DNA from: Lysinibacillus fusiformis
GTDB taxonomy: Bacteria > Bacillota > Bacilli > Bacillales_A > Planococcaceae
Direction: 5' to 3'
DNA length: 64,000 bases
Assembly (NCBI RefSeq): GCF_003049525.1
Contig: NZ_PYWL01000003.1
Span: 186,001 to 250,000 of the forward strand
Both the position numbers and the translations under genes were made by a program. Positions 51,551 through 63,081 of the stretch are shown here, piece after piece (position 1 is the stretch's first letter; every line of letters starts with the position of its first letter). The notes under the pieces are model-generated. The model was not told where the DNA came from, ran no database searches, and saw only the letters and a list, made by a program, of their open reading frames with translations.

Positions 51551-52696
51551 ATGGCACGAGGTGTTTACATTCATATTCCTTTCTGTCATCAAATCTGTAA
51601 TTATTGTGATTTCAATAAATTTTACTTTAAAAATCAACCAGTGGATGAATATATAGAAGCACTTGGGAAAGAAATGGAGCTTGCAACACAAAAAAATCCC
51701 GAAAGCTTTTGTCATATCGAAACCATTTTCTTGGGTGGAGGTACACCAACAGCATTATCGCCACAGCAATTGGACAAACTTCTAACATTAATTCGTACGT
51801 ATATTCCAATGAATAGTGTGACAGAATTTACATCAGAGGCGAATCCAGATGAATTGTCTGTGGAGAAATTGCAAGTTTTGTTTGAGGGCGGTGTCAATCG
51901 ACTAAGTATGGGCGTGCAATCCTTCGATCAGGGACTGTTACAAAAAATCGGACGGACACATAGTAACGAGCATGTGTATGAAACAATTGCATTGGCTAAA
52001 GAAATCGGCTTCCAACATATTAGTATTGATTTAATGTATGGATTGCCAGGCCAAACAATGGTCCAATGGAAGGACTCTTTAGAAAAAGCATTAGCCCTTG
52101 ATTTACCTCATTTCTCTGCTTATTCCCTTATTGTGGAGCCAAAAACGATTTTTTATAATCAGTATGCAAAAGGAAAGCTCCTTTTACCAACAGAGGATTT
52201 GGAAGCGGATATGTACGATGTTTTAATGCAGCAAATGGAACTGCATGGTCTTCAACAATACGAAATTAGTAATTTTGCAAAGCCTGGTTATCACTCGGAG
52301 CATAATAAGATCTACTGGGATAACGATGAATATGCTGGCTTTGGTGCTGGTGCCCATGGATATCTAGCAGGTGTACGTTATTCCAATCACGGACCATTAA
52401 AAAAATATATGGAAACTGTCTTCGCAGGGGAACTTCCAATTGTCCATGAGCATGAAGTATCACAGGCTGAAAAAAGAGAAGAGCAAATGTTTTTAGGACT
52501 GCGTAAAACTGAGGGAGTTAAGCACAAAATATATGTAGAGAAGTTGAAGGTACCGATCGTAGCTCATTATGATTCTGTCCTGAAAGAGCTAGTATCAAAA
52601 GGACTTTTAGAACATGATGATGTGGGTGTTCGCCTCACAAGAAAAGGGCGTTTTGTGGGTAACGAGGTGTTTCAACAATTTTTGCTAGAAGAATGA
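51551..52696 (+). CDS. hemW: HemW, heme chaperone (radical SAM)
   Basis: This 381-residue radical SAM protein has the 4Fe-4S motif in HIPFCHQICNYCDFNK (CxxxCxxC) and the SAM-binding GGGTPTAL. It lacks the extra features of true HemN, and its position before hrcA is typical of HemW, which inserts heme into respiratory enzymes. AGAAAGAAGGGAAAGCT precedes the ATG. In B. subtilis lepA is directly upstream, so this gene marks the right border of the accessory block. Confidence 0.93.
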   Translation: MARGVYIHIPFCHQICNYCDFNKFYFKNQPVDEYIEALGKEMELATQKNPESFCHIETIFLGGGTPTALSPQQLDKLLTLIRTYIPMNSVTEFTSEANPDELSVEKLQVLFEGGVNRLSMGVQSFDQGLLQKIGRTHSNEHVYETIALAKEIGFQHISIDLMYGLPGQTMVQWKDSLEKALALDLPHFSAYSLIVEPKTIFYNQYAKGKLLLPTEDLEADMYDVLMQQMELHGLQQYEISNFAKPGYHSEHNKIYWDNDEYAGFGAGAHGYLAGVRYSNHGPLKKYMETVFAGELPIVHEHEVSQAEKREEQMFLGLRKTEGVKHKIYVEKLKVPIVAHYDSVLKELVSKGLLEHDDVGVRLTRKGRFVGNEVFQQFLLEE

Positions 52697-52705
52697 GCGA
52701 TATCG

Positions 52706-52734
52706 TTGACATAAATTGTGGGATTTGATAATTT
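52706..52734 (+). promoter_or_regulatory. sigma-A promoter of the hrcA operon
   Basis: A perfect TTGACA, a 17-nt spacer and TAATTT lie just before the CIRCE element. Confidence 0.8.
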
Positions 52735-52744
52735 AATAATAGTA

Positions 52745-52771
52745 TTAGCACTCCTCTTAGTTGAGTGCTAA
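52745..52771 (+). promoter_or_regulatory. CIRCE operator
   Basis: TTAGCACTC-N9-GAGTGCTAA matches the CIRCE consensus exactly. HrcA binds it and represses the operon when GroE is free, which gives class I heat-shock control. It starts 10 bp after the -10 and ends 14 bp before hrcA. Confidence 0.97.
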
Positions 52772-52785
52772 CAGAGGTGATAATC

Positions 52786-53814
52786 ATGCTAACAAATCGG
52801 CAGTTACAGATTTTGCAAGTAATTATAGATGACTTTATTTTATCTGCACAGCCGGTAGGTTCTCGCCAAATCTCCAAAAAACAAGGGATTACATTTAGTC
52901 CAGCCACAATTCGAAATGAAATGGCGGATTTAGAGGAATTAGGCTATTTAGAAAAAACGCATACTTCCTCTGGTCGAGTGCCTTCGGAAAAGGGTTACAG
53001 ATTTTATGTAGATCATTTGTTGAGTCCTCAAGGTATTAACTCGAGAGACATACAACAGATCCAATCGATTTTCAATGATCGACTTGTAGAAGTAGAGCAT
53101 ATTATCCGAAAGTCAGCCAATATTCTATCAGAGCTGACATCTTACACTTCCATACTATTAGGACCTGATGTTCAAAGACATCGTGTCAAAAGATTTTCGA
53201 TTGTACCACTGTCTAGTGATACAGCAGTAGCAATTATCGTGACGAATAATGGACATGTTGAAAATCGCTTATTTAATTTACCACCTGATTTTACCGCTTC
53301 GGATTTAGAAAAAATGGTCAATATCTTGAATGATCGCCTAATAGGTGTGTCATTAGAAGAGCTCCATAAAAGCCTTGAAGCTGAAGTGTTGGCAGTTTTA
53401 CAGCAACATGTTCGATCAGCGGATGATTTTATTCATGCACTCGTAACAGCGACCATGCAAAATCCAGAAAGTAAGATTTTCTATGGTGGTAAAACGAATA
53501 TGTTTAATCAGCCTGAGTTTCATGATTTAAATAAAGTCCGCATGATATTGGACTTAATGGAAACGACCAGCCAAGTGCAGTCATTATTCCATCCAAATGA
53601 ATCAGGCATTCATATTCGAATAGGCTCTGAAAATAAACAGCTAGAAATGGAAAATTGCAGTGTCATTACCACTACTTATTCTATTGGTGATGATCAACAG
53701 GGAGCCATTGCTATTATTGGCCCAACACGCATGGATTATAAGCGTGTGGTGGCATTATTAGACGTAATACGCTTGGACTTAACACAAGCATTTTTGAAGA
53801 ATCGTAGTGAGTGA
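52786..53814 (+). CDS. hrcA: heat-inducible transcription repressor HrcA
   Basis: From ATG 52786 (GAGGTGA upstream) the product is 342 residues. An N-terminal winged helix ([38 protein letters not shown]) is followed by the GAF-like and insertion domains ([17 protein letters not shown]). It represses its own operon through CIRCE. grpE, dnaK and dnaJ follow in the usual order. Confidence 0.97.
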   Translation: MLTNRQLQILQVIIDDFILSAQPVGSRQISKKQGITFSPATIRNEMADLEELGYLEKTHTSSGRVPSEKGYRFYVDHLLSPQGINSRDIQQIQSIFNDRLVEVEHIIRKSANILSELTSYTSILLGPDVQRHRVKRFSIVPLSSDTAVAIIVTNNGHVENRLFNLPPDFTASDLEKMVNILNDRLIGVSLEELHKSLEAEVLAVLQQHVRSADDFIHALVTATMQNPESKIFYGGKTNMFNQPEFHDLNKVRMILDLMETTSQVQSLFHPNESGIHIRIGSENKQLEMENCSVITTTYSIGDDQQGAIAIIGPTRMDYKRVVALLDVIRLDLTQAFLKNRSE

Positions 53815-53831
53815 TTATGAGGAGGATTCAA

Positions 53832-54404
53832 GTGACGGAAACAACTGAAAACAAAGAATTAGTACAAGATGATGTACAAGCTGAAACGACAGCAGAGGAA
53901 GTAGAACGCACAGAGGTTCAAGAAGAAGTTGAATTATCAGTGGAAGAACAATATGAGGCGAAACTTGCTGCATTACAAGCAAAGCTAGATGACGAGGAAA
54001 ACCGACACCTACGTTTACGTGCAGATTTCGATAATATGCGTCGTCGTCAACAACTAGATCGTGAGGCTGCTGAAAAGTACCGAGCGCAAAGCTTATTATC
54101 GGATTTACTGCCAGTCCTTGATAATTTTGAGCGTGCATTACAGGTGGAGACAACTTCTGAAGAGACTGCATCTATTATTAAAGGAATTGAAATGGTGTAT
54201 CGCTCGTTGCTAGACGCAACAGAAAAAGAAGGTCTGCAAGTGATTAAAGCAGAAGGTGAGCAATTTGATCCAAATATTCACCAAGCTGTTATGCAGGAAC
54301 AGGATAGTGAAAAAGAGACGGGTGTAGTCTTACGCGAGCTACAAAAAGGATATATCTTAAAAGATCGTGTTTTACGCCCAACAATGGTATCTGTGAACGA
54401 ATAG
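53832..54404 (+). CDS. grpE: nucleotide exchange factor GrpE
   Basis: I take the GTG start at 53832, 7 nt after GAGGAGG, giving 190 residues. A charged N-terminal tail and long coiled coil ([33 protein letters not shown]) are followed by the C-terminal beta-wing ([32 protein letters not shown]). It releases ADP from DnaK. Confidence 0.96.
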   Translation: MTETTENKELVQDDVQAETTAEEVERTEVQEEVELSVEEQYEAKLAALQAKLDDEENRHLRLRADFDNMRRRQQLDREAAEKYRAQSLLSDLLPVLDNFERALQVETTSEETASIIKGIEMVYRSLLDATEKEGLQVIKAEGEQFDPNIHQAVMQEQDSEKETGVVLRELQKGYILKDRVLRPTMVSVNE

Positions 54405-54467
54405 TCTTAGCACTATTTAGTCAATTAAAATTAGTGAAAAAACGCATCCCTTGCGTCGAATTAATAG

Positions 54468-56315
<1,848 letters not shown>

Positions 56316-56337
56316 GAATTAAACGCACAGTAAAGTG

Positions 56338-56373
56338 AAAAAGCCAAAGACCGCTTGCGGCTTTGGCTTTTGT
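56338..56373 (+). terminator. terminator between dnaK and dnaJ
   Basis: AAAAGCCAAAG and CTTTGGCTTTT form a perfect stem around a pairing loop (ACCGC / GCGG). It would reduce read-through into dnaJ, which may also have its own promoter in the 56374-56545 gap. Confidence 0.8.
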
Positions 56374-56545
56374 CATGATGTAAGGTTATCTTCCTAGTAA
56401 AGGTACCAATTAAGAAATATGCATACGTTAACACCGGTAGGAAGTAAAGACCTCAAATTTATACAGACGAATACTCAAAAAATAAGGCAGTTTTATCGAC
56501 TGCATGTTACAATAGATTTTATGCAAACAGAGCGGAGTGTGAATC

Positions 56546-57664
56546 ATGGAGAAACGCGATTATTACGAGGTGCTTGGCCTAACAAAATCGGCAACAAAAG
56601 ATGAAATCAAAAAAGCATACCGTAAACTATCAAAGCAATATCACCCTGACCTTAATAAAGAGCCGGGTGCAGATGAAAAATTCAAAGAAATCGCTGAAGC
56701 ATATGAAGTATTAAGTGATGATCAGAAAAAAGCACGCTACGACCAATTTGGTCATGAGGATCCAAATGCTGGATTTGGTGGTGGCTTTGGAGGCGGCGGC
56801 TTTGGCGGCTTCGAGGATATTTTCAGTTCATTCTTTGGCGGTGGTGGACGTCGTCAGGACCCAAATGCTCCACGCAAAGGTGACGACCTGCAATATCGCA
56901 TGAATATTAAATTTGAAGAAGCTATTTTTGGGAAAGAAACAGAAATTGAAATTCCTAAAGATGAAACGTGTGAAACTTGTCATGGCTCAGGAGCAAAGCC
57001 TGGTACACAACCTGAAACATGTTCGACATGTAATGGTGCTGGTCAAATCAACCAAGCAGTGGATACACCATTTGGTCGTATGATGAACCGTCGTTCTTGT
57101 ACAACTTGTCATGGGACAGGGAAGATCATTAAAGAAAAATGTTCAACTTGTCGTGGAGAAGGAAAAGTTCAAAAACGTAAGAAAATTAAAGTGTCCATTC
57201 CAGCTGGTGTCGATGATGGTCAACAAATTCGTGTATCTGGTCAAGGTGAGCCAGGTATAAACGGTGGACCAGCAGGGGATTTATATATTATGTTCCGTGT
57301 TCAAGGTCATAATGATTTCGAACGTGATGGGGATGATATTTATTTCGAGTTGAAATTGACATTCCCACAGGCAGCACTTGGAGATGAAATTGAAGTACCA
57401 ACTGTTCACGGTAAAGTAAAACTACGCATTCCAGCTGGAACACAGTCAGGTGCTCAATTCCGTTTAAAAGATAAAGGTGTAAAAAATGTTCATGGCTATG
57501 GTACGGGGAACCAGTATGTAACCGTGAAGGTGATGACGCCAGAGAAATTAACGGAAAAACAAAAGCAATTATTACGAGAATTTGCAGAAATTAGTGGCGA
57601 TATCCCTGAAGAGCAAGGAAGTTCACTATTCGATAAAATTAAGAAAAAATTCCAAGGTGAATAA
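56546..57664 (+). CDS. dnaJ: chaperone DnaJ (Hsp40)
   Basis: This 372-residue type I Hsp40 has a J domain with HPD ([18 protein letters not shown]), a G/F-rich linker and four zinc repeats ([32 protein letters not shown]). The C-terminal substrate domain follows. GGAGTG precedes the ATG. It stimulates DnaK ATPase. Confidence 0.98.
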   Translation: MEKRDYYEVLGLTKSATKDEIKKAYRKLSKQYHPDLNKEPGADEKFKEIAEAYEVLSDDQKKARYDQFGHEDPNAGFGGGFGGGGFGGFEDIFSSFFGGGGRRQDPNAPRKGDDLQYRMNIKFEEAIFGKETEIEIPKDETCETCHGSGAKPGTQPETCSTCNGAGQINQAVDTPFGRMMNRRSCTTCHGTGKIIKEKCSTCRGEGKVQKRKKIKVSIPAGVDDGQQIRVSGQGEPGINGGPAGDLYIMFRVQGHNDFERDGDDIYFELKLTFPQAALGDEIEVPTVHGKVKLRIPAGTQSGAQFRLKDKGVKNVHGYGTGNQYVTVKVMTPEKLTEKQKQLLREFAEISGDIPEEQGSSLFDKIKKKFQGE

Positions 57665-57685
57665 TTAGAGGAGCTGAAGAGCTAC

Positions 57686-58627
57686 GTGAAGTGGTCAGAA
57701 TTATCCATTCATACAAAAAATGAAGCGGTAGAAGCAATTTCGAATATTTTGCATGAAGCAGGAGCAAGTGGTGTTGTTATTGAAGATTCTGCAGAGTTTG
57801 CGAAGCCACGTGAAGATCAATTTGGTGAAATTTATGCGCTAAATGAAGAGGATTTCCCGAAGGATGGCGTCATTGTAAAAGCTTATTTATCGGAGTCTAG
57901 TTTTTTAAATGAAACAGTCGAGGAAATTAAAGCAGCCATTACAAATCTAACGAACTTTAACATTGATATTGGTGAAAATGTAGTATCCATTGTTGAGGTT
58001 AATGAGGAAGATTGGGCAACTGCATGGAAGCAATACTACCATCCTGTCAAAATTTCTGAACGCTTTACCATTGTCCCAACATGGGAGCAATATACGCCTG
58101 TCTCAACAGATGAATTAATTATTGAATTAGATCCAGGTATGGCATTTGGTACTGGAACACATCCAACTACAGTGATGTGTCTACAAGGTCTTGAAAAGGT
58201 CATCAAAGAAGGCGATACGGTTGTTGATATTGGAACAGGGTCAGGCGTATTGTCTATCGGAGCGGCACTACTTGGGGCTAAAAATGTGCATGCCCTTGAT
58301 CTAGATGAGGTCGCAGTTCGCTCTGCACAAGAAAATGTTGCCTTAAATAAAGTAGAGGACAAAGTAGCTGTTTTCCACGGTAACCTATTAGATACGGTTA
58401 AAGAACCAGCAGATGTGGTTGTCGCAAATATTTTGGCAGAAATCATTATGTCCTTCACTGACGATGCATTTACAATTGTGAAACCAGGTGGATTATATGT
58501 CACTTCAGGCATTATCGGTGCCAAACGCGATGATGTTAAAGTAGCTCTGGAAGCTTCAGGCTTTATAATTGAAGAAGTATTATTAATGGAAGATTGGGTA
58601 GCGATTATTGCTCGTCGACCACTATAA
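57686..58627 (+). CDS. prmA: ribosomal protein L11 methyltransferase
   Basis: This 313-residue protein has an N-terminal L11-binding domain, a linker ending TWEQY, and a SAM domain with [14 protein letters not shown] and [19 protein letters not shown], followed by [12 protein letters not shown]. It trimethylates L11. The start is GTG with GAGGAG some 13 nt upstream. It lies between dnaJ and rsmE as in other bacilli. Confidence 0.95.
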   Translation: MKWSELSIHTKNEAVEAISNILHEAGASGVVIEDSAEFAKPREDQFGEIYALNEEDFPKDGVIVKAYLSESSFLNETVEEIKAAITNLTNFNIDIGENVVSIVEVNEEDWATAWKQYYHPVKISERFTIVPTWEQYTPVSTDELIIELDPGMAFGTGTHPTTVMCLQGLEKVIKEGDTVVDIGTGSGVLSIGAALLGAKNVHALDLDEVAVRSAQENVALNKVEDKVAVFHGNLLDTVKEPADVVVANILAEIIMSFTDDAFTIVKPGGLYVTSGIIGAKRDDVKVALEASGFIIEEVLLMEDWVAIIARRPL

Positions 58628-58639
58628 CTTGATGGAGGA

Positions 58640-58681
58640 AGCGCCAAATCGTAAGCCATGTGCTGGCGATTTGGCGCTTTC
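58640..58681 (+). terminator. strong hairpin between prmA and rsmE
   Basis: GAAGCGCCAAATCG and CGATTTGGCGCTTTC form a 14-bp stem with a 15-nt loop. It lies between the prmA stop and the rsmE start and ends CATTTC without a long T-run, so it may be an attenuator or mRNA processing signal. Confidence 0.6.
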
Positions 58682-58710
58682 ATTTCTTGCTAGAAAGGAT
58701 TGTGAAGCAT

Positions 58711-59448
58711 ATGCAACGATATTTTATTGAAACAGCCATAGAGAATGCACGGATAAGTGGAGAAGATGCACGGCATATCGAGCGAGTGATGCGCATGAAA
58801 CAAGGCGATCAGATCGTTGTTGTTGCACAAAATATTGCTCATATTTGTATGATTACAGGATTTGAAGGTGATGAGGTAGTGGTTGACGCTACTGGCGAAA
58901 CTATCCCTTCATCGGAGCTACCTATTCAAATAACAGTAGCTTGTGGCTTACCAAAGGGCGATAAGCTAGAGCTGATTACACAAAAAGCGACAGAGCTTGG
59001 TATGTTTGCCTTACAGCCATTTGAAGCGGAACGCTCGATTGTGAAATGGGACAAGAAGAAAGGGGCTAAAAAGCAAGAAAGATTGCAAAAAATTGCAAAA
59101 GAGGCGGCGGAACAAGCCCATCGTACACATATTCCAGCAGTGTATGAACCTGTTACATTTAAACAATTGTTACATGAAATAGACCAATTTGATGCTGTTT
59201 TTATCGCAGACGAAGAGGATGCAAAAGCTGAGAAACGCACACGATTTGCGGACAAGCTTAGACTTGTGCATGATCAAAAATTAACATCAATGCTTATTAT
59301 TTTTGGTCCAGAGGGTGGCATTTCCCGTAAAGAGTCAGAGGCCTTGTTACAAGCAGGTGCTCAAACCATGTCGTTGGGACCAAGAATTTTACGTGCAGAA
59401 ACAGCACCACTGTATGCGTTGTCTGCCATCTCATATGAATTTGAATAA
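58711..59448 (+). CDS. rsmE: 16S rRNA m3U1498 methyltransferase
   Basis: From ATG 58711 (AGAAAGGAT upstream) the product is 245 residues. It has a PUA-like N-terminal domain (RYFIETAIENARISGEDARH) and a SPOUT/trefoil-knot C-terminal domain with LIIFGPEGGISRKE and LGPRILRAETAPLYAL. A longer frame starting at 58660 runs through the hairpin and is unlikely. Confidence 0.95.
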   Translation: MQRYFIETAIENARISGEDARHIERVMRMKQGDQIVVVAQNIAHICMITGFEGDEVVVDATGETIPSSELPIQITVACGLPKGDKLELITQKATELGMFALQPFEAERSIVKWDKKKGAKKQERLQKIAKEAAEQAHRTHIPAVYEPVTFKQLLHEIDQFDAVFIADEEDAKAEKRTRFADKLRLVHDQKLTSMLIIFGPEGGISRKESEALLQAGAQTMSLGPRILRAETAPLYALSAISYEFE

Positions 59449-59473
59449 ATGCCATGTTAATGATGAGTAATAG

Positions 59474-59501
59474 GAAGCCACCTAATTTAGGTGGTTTTTT
59501 G
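59474..59501 (+). terminator. terminator of rsmE
   Basis: AAGCCACCTAA and TTAGGTGGTTTTTT pair around a short loop, 25 bp after the stop. Confidence 0.82.
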
Positions 59502-59591
59502 AGTTCCTTTTTGAAAAGGAGTCAGTCAGATTTATAATTCAGGCTCAAAAGTTCCAAATAAAATATGGAAGAGAACAAGTTCAATGTCCAT

Positions 59592-59618
59592 ACATAGTTT
59601 TTATTGCTACATATTCTA
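59592..59618 (+). promoter_or_regulatory. sigma-K-type promoter of CsxC-like gene 1
   Basis: AC, a 16-nt spacer and CATATTCTA match the sigma-K pattern (AC-N16-CATANNNTA) exactly. It lies 48 bp before the start. The segment around the -10 (CATATTCTAGCGATAGGAGA) is repeated before the third cluster gene. Confidence 0.7.
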
Positions 59619-59666
59619 GCGATAGGAGAGCTCACTAAAACTATAAATTGAAAAGAGGTAATTTTT

Positions 59667-60467
59667 TTGAGTGAACAATTTGATAGTCAGATTCAACCTT
59701 GTCCAGTAACATCAACTGAACAAATCCCATTAACGAATGATTTTACGCAACTAATAGCTACACCCGTAACAGCGCCAACTATTAAAATTCCAGTAGTATT
59801 GGCAGAGCCAACTTTACAAATCGTTGTAGAGTCAGATATTACACTAACTCCGGCAGCAACTGAGATCAAACGAGTGAAAAAACATGTCTTTCTCAATCAA
59901 GTGAAACTGGTACCAGTTAACTTTGCACGAATTGCTGGCACAGACTATTTCAGAGTAACAAGAGCTAAATTATTTGTAGCAGGCCATATTCGTAAAAATA
60001 TCGAATATGCTTCATCAGCATGTAGTGGGGCACTTCGTGACAGAATTGCTGACGTTCCATTTTCTGGGTTTACAGATCTTACTTTCCCACAAACAATTGG
60101 GGGCTCTACACCAATCTTAGGAATTTCCGAGTTTGCGGAAGCGAACTTCCTTAATGAAGCGACTCAAATGGATGCTCGTCTTGATAAGGCTTTCTTCCAA
60201 AATCTTGTGAAATACAATGAACAACCATTTGGTGAATTAGTAGCAGCGAACTTCTTTGAACTTGATTTTTCACCAATAATGGCAGCCCCAGAATGTACAT
60301 TTAGCACATTACGTGAAAAAATCGTATTAGAATTAACTGTAAAAGTACTGCAAGTTCAACAAATTCGTTTGGGAGCTGGAAGTAGCGTAGTAACTCCTGT
60401 TCTTCCAGGACTTACACCACCAGTTTCACCACCAGGTAATCCTACTCCTCCCTCTGAATTTTGTTAA
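59667..60467 (+). CDS. CsxC-like spore-surface protein 1
   Basis: The product has 266 residues and no signal peptide. A variable N-terminus is followed by a beta-rich domain (APTIKIPVVLAEPTLQIVVE, HVFLNQVKLVPVNFARI, LFVAGHIRKNIEYAS), a central insertion (LNEATQMDARLDKAFFQNLV) and the closing strand VLELTVKVLQVQQIRL. This resembles the CsxC/SPOCS family of spore coat or exosporium proteins. The tail is P/S-rich and ends in Cys. The start is TTG after AAAGAGGTAA. It is nearly identical in its central part to the gene at 62240. Confidence 0.78.
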   Translation: MSEQFDSQIQPCPVTSTEQIPLTNDFTQLIATPVTAPTIKIPVVLAEPTLQIVVESDITLTPAATEIKRVKKHVFLNQVKLVPVNFARIAGTDYFRVTRAKLFVAGHIRKNIEYASSACSGALRDRIADVPFSGFTDLTFPQTIGGSTPILGISEFAEANFLNEATQMDARLDKAFFQNLVKYNEQPFGELVAANFFELDFSPIMAAPECTFSTLREKIVLELTVKVLQVQQIRLGAGSSVVTPVLPGLTPPVSPPGNPTPPSEFC

Positions 60468-60523
60468 TCTCAAATATTGAGTAAAGTCATAATAAGGCAC
60501 TGATCAAAATTCATCATTTTAGT

Positions 60524-60571
60524 GGGCAGTTGACAGTTCGGGTTTTATTCGGACTATTAACTGCCTTTTTA
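60524..60571 (+). terminator. terminator of CsxC-like gene 1
   Basis: GGCAGTT and AACTGCC form the outer stem, with ACAGT / ACTAT partly pairing inside, followed by TTTTT. Confidence 0.65.
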
Positions 60572-60622
60572 CATCCAAAAACGTATGGACCATGCAAAAC
60601 GTCTCAAGCAGAGACTTCTGTG

Positions 60623-60649
60623 ACAAATAGAGAAATCAAGCATACTATA
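60623..60649 (+). promoter_or_regulatory. sigma-K-type promoter of the middle cluster gene
   Basis: AC, a 16-nt spacer and CATACTATA match AC-N16-CATANNNTA exactly, 78 bp before the start at 60728. Confidence 0.65.
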
Positions 60650-60727
60650 AATTGTAATTAGTATGGCAATCTTACCATTAAAAACGAATGGATATAAATG
60701 TACCTAATATTGTTTGGGAGTGAACGA

Positions 60728-62113
60728 ATGAATACTCCATGGATTAACTTTAGAGAGATGAGAGAAGTATCCTCTAAGCAAAATAAATATTTGGATTGGG
60801 CGTATCAGACAAAAGATAACGAATCTCCAGGAGATGGAGAGGAAAGCAATCCTCGACTTAGTGAAATAGAAGATGAATCACCTACAACGGATTCTATAGC
60901 TATCCATCAGGACATACCTAGTCCAACAGAAACAACCTTTGAACCTCCACTAGGTAACGATAAGAATCCTTTGGAGGACCATGTAGCGTCCGATCAAGAC
61001 TTAGTATTAGCTGAAGGAGAAATCGAATATTTCCTACATAGTGTTCAGAACCTTGAAGAGAAAATAGCTTTAACAGAGCGATCGGATGCCAATGAAGACC
61101 TACCTATTTCAGCAGAGACGAATATGGAGGGAGAAATCGCACCTTCGCCAAATATTGAAACTGGTGCTATAGAGGAATCGATTTTAACAAAACATGTACT
61201 CGTACCTACAGAAACGAATAGGGAGGACGTTGAAGAATTCCCATCTGATTATGATGAATCCCGTGTGGAAGAACATGATTTAGCAACTCACTCAGATGCT
61301 GAATCTACAGTAGAAAATAAAAGGCACTTTGAGGATACTGCGGATACGGAGAAAAACAATCCCATTCCAAAATCGTTGTATGGAGAGATATACTCTATCA
61401 CTAAAAAATGCCCGTTTTCTACGTATGTAGAGATTAATAATTTTCTTCATGCTCCTATTTATGGTGAACATGTTCAAAATACTACATTCGAATTTCTGGA
61501 TAAAAACGATCATCTAACTCCACAATTTGAAACAAAGCTTTTCCATACGACAGCAGATTATCCTGACCATCCTGAATGTCGTTTAGTTCGCTCAGACATT
61601 AATCAATTGATTTCAATCATGAAAACTGATACGGATGATAAAAATAAAATGAAGCCTCATCTTTTTCAATCAGTGGTCACTCCCGTACATTACTCACCAT
61701 CAATCGAAAAAGGGGAAGCCAGCACTTACGCACCTAATTTAATACATATTCGAGCACCTGTTGTAGTTGGGGAATATAAAATTGAACTATGTCTTGAAGA
61801 GATTATGGCATTTGAAAAAGGGATTGTAGGGATGAAAGAAATCTCGAATAAGGTAATGATTACCAACTGTAGATTTATACCTATTCGTTTATCCCAATCA
61901 TTAGGGAATGGAACATGTACAGCAATAAAGGGAAAGTTATTGATAGAAGGCTATATACAGCAGAATATTGAATATACATCATTGGATAAACAATATGAGT
62001 CAATAACTCATGCCAATCGATTATGTCAGAATATAGTATTAGAATTAATTATCCATATGTTACAAGTACAAAAAATCCGAGTTCTATATGACAGTCCACG
62101 CCTTGGGCAATAA
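60728..62113 (+). CDS. acidic spore-surface protein with CsxC-like C-terminus
   Basis: From ATG 60728 (GGGAGTGA upstream) the product is 461 residues. About 25-215 is a low-complexity, E/D/T/S/P-rich acidic region. Then comes a folded part with PFSTYVEINNFLHAPIYGEH and the CsxC-like strands APVVVGEYKIELCLEE, VMITNCRFIPIRLSQ, LLIEGYIQQNIEYTS and IVLELIIHMLQVQKIRV. It is thus a diverged paralogue of its neighbours with a long acidic extension and without their central insertion. It is probably a spore coat or exosporium component; this is inference. Confidence 0.65.
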   Translation: MNTPWINFREMREVSSKQNKYLDWAYQTKDNESPGDGEESNPRLSEIEDESPTTDSIAIHQDIPSPTETTFEPPLGNDKNPLEDHVASDQDLVLAEGEIEYFLHSVQNLEEKIALTERSDANEDLPISAETNMEGEIAPSPNIETGAIEESILTKHVLVPTETNREDVEEFPSDYDESRVEEHDLATHSDAESTVENKRHFEDTADTEKNNPIPKSLYGEIYSITKKCPFSTYVEINNFLHAPIYGEHVQNTTFEFLDKNDHLTPQFETKLFHTTADYPDHPECRLVRSDINQLISIMKTDTDDKNKMKPHLFQSVVTPVHYSPSIEKGEASTYAPNLIHIRAPVVVGEYKIELCLEEIMAFEKGIVGMKEISNKVMITNCRFIPIRLSQSLGNGTCTAIKGKLLIEGYIQQNIEYTSLDKQYESITHANRLCQNIVLELIIHMLQVQKIRVLYDSPRLGQ

Positions 62114-62165
62114 TAGAAGTTTTTTCACTCAGCATAAAAGTTCCTTTTCTAATATATACGTCTAT

Positions 62166-62192
62166 ATATAGTTTGGATTACTACATATTCTA
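62166..62192 (+). promoter_or_regulatory. sigma-K-type promoter of CsxC-like gene 2 (weak -35)
   Basis: CATATTCTA at 62184-62192 is identical to the -10 before CsxC-like gene 1, including the following GCGATAGGAGAGCTC. The -35 position reads AT instead of AC. Confidence 0.5.
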
Positions 62193-62239
62193 GCGATAGG
62201 AGAGCTCTCTAAAACTAAAAATGAAAAGAGGAAATTTTT

Positions 62240-63007
62240 TTGAGTGAACAATTTGAAAATCCAAATTTACCTTGTCCTGTAGCATCAACAGAACAAATAC
62301 CATTAACGAATGAATTTACACCAGTAATCACTACACCGGTTACGGCACCAACTATAAAAGTTCCCGTTGTACTGGCAGAACCAACATTGCAAATCGTTGT
62401 AGAGTCAGATATTACACTTACTCCAGCAGCAACTGAAATCAAACGAGTGAAAAAAAACGTATTCTTAAATCAAGTAAAACTAGTACCAGTTAGCTTTGCA
62501 CGTATTGATGGTACTGACTTCTTTAGAGTAACTAGAGCTAAATTATTTGTAGCAGGACATATTCGCAAAAATATCGAATATGCTTCATCAGCATGTAGTG
62601 GGGCACTTCGTGATAGAATTGCTGATGTTCCATTTTCTGGGTTTACAGATCTTACTTTCCCACAAACAATTGGAGGTTCAACACCTATCTTAGGAATTTC
62701 CGAGTTTGCGGAAGCGAACTTCCTTAATGAAGCGACTCAAATGGATGCTCGTCTTGATAAGGCTTTCTTCCAAAATCTTGTGAAATACAATGAACAACCA
62801 TTTGGTGAATTAGTAGCAGCGAACTTCTTTGAACTTGATTTTTCACCGATTATGGCAGCGCCAGAAGGTACGTTTAGTACTTTACGTGAAAAAATCGTAT
62901 TAGAATTAACTGTGAAAGTATTGCAAGTTCAACAAATCAGATTAGGCGTTGGAAGTAGTGTCATAACACCAGTTCTTTTTGGGCTCACGCCTCCTACTAG
63001 CCCTTAA
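62240..63007 (+). CDS. CsxC-like spore-surface protein 2
   Basis: The product has 255 residues and starts at TTG in the same leader context as gene 1 (AGAGG, T-run, TTGAGTGAACAA). From about residue 95 to 215 it is almost identical to gene 1 at protein level, with long identical DNA stretches. It differs in the N-terminal 40 residues, lacks the Cys-containing tail (ending TPPTSP), and has APEGTFS where gene 1 has APECTFS. It is predicted to be a mother-cell spore-surface protein. Confidence 0.78.
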   Translation: MSEQFENPNLPCPVASTEQIPLTNEFTPVITTPVTAPTIKVPVVLAEPTLQIVVESDITLTPAATEIKRVKKNVFLNQVKLVPVSFARIDGTDFFRVTRAKLFVAGHIRKNIEYASSACSGALRDRIADVPFSGFTDLTFPQTIGGSTPILGISEFAEANFLNEATQMDARLDKAFFQNLVKYNEQPFGELVAANFFELDFSPIMAAPEGTFSTLREKIVLELTVKVLQVQQIRLGVGSSVITPVLFGLTPPTSP

Positions 63008-63045
63008 TAATTGCTAGTTACCTTAAAAATTCAAATGAACCAATA

Positions 63046-63081
63046 AAATGGGTTGCCTTTATTACCAGGCAACCCATTTAT
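63046..63081 (+). terminator. bidirectional terminator between CsxC-like gene 2 and mtaB
   Basis: AAATGGGTTGCC and GGCAACCCATTT form a perfect 12-bp stem around a 10-nt loop, with A/T runs on both sides. Confidence 0.85.

Noticed and set aside
58036..58683. 215-codon minus-strand frame over prmA
   Set aside because: It is antisense to prmA and runs through the prmA-rsmE hairpin.
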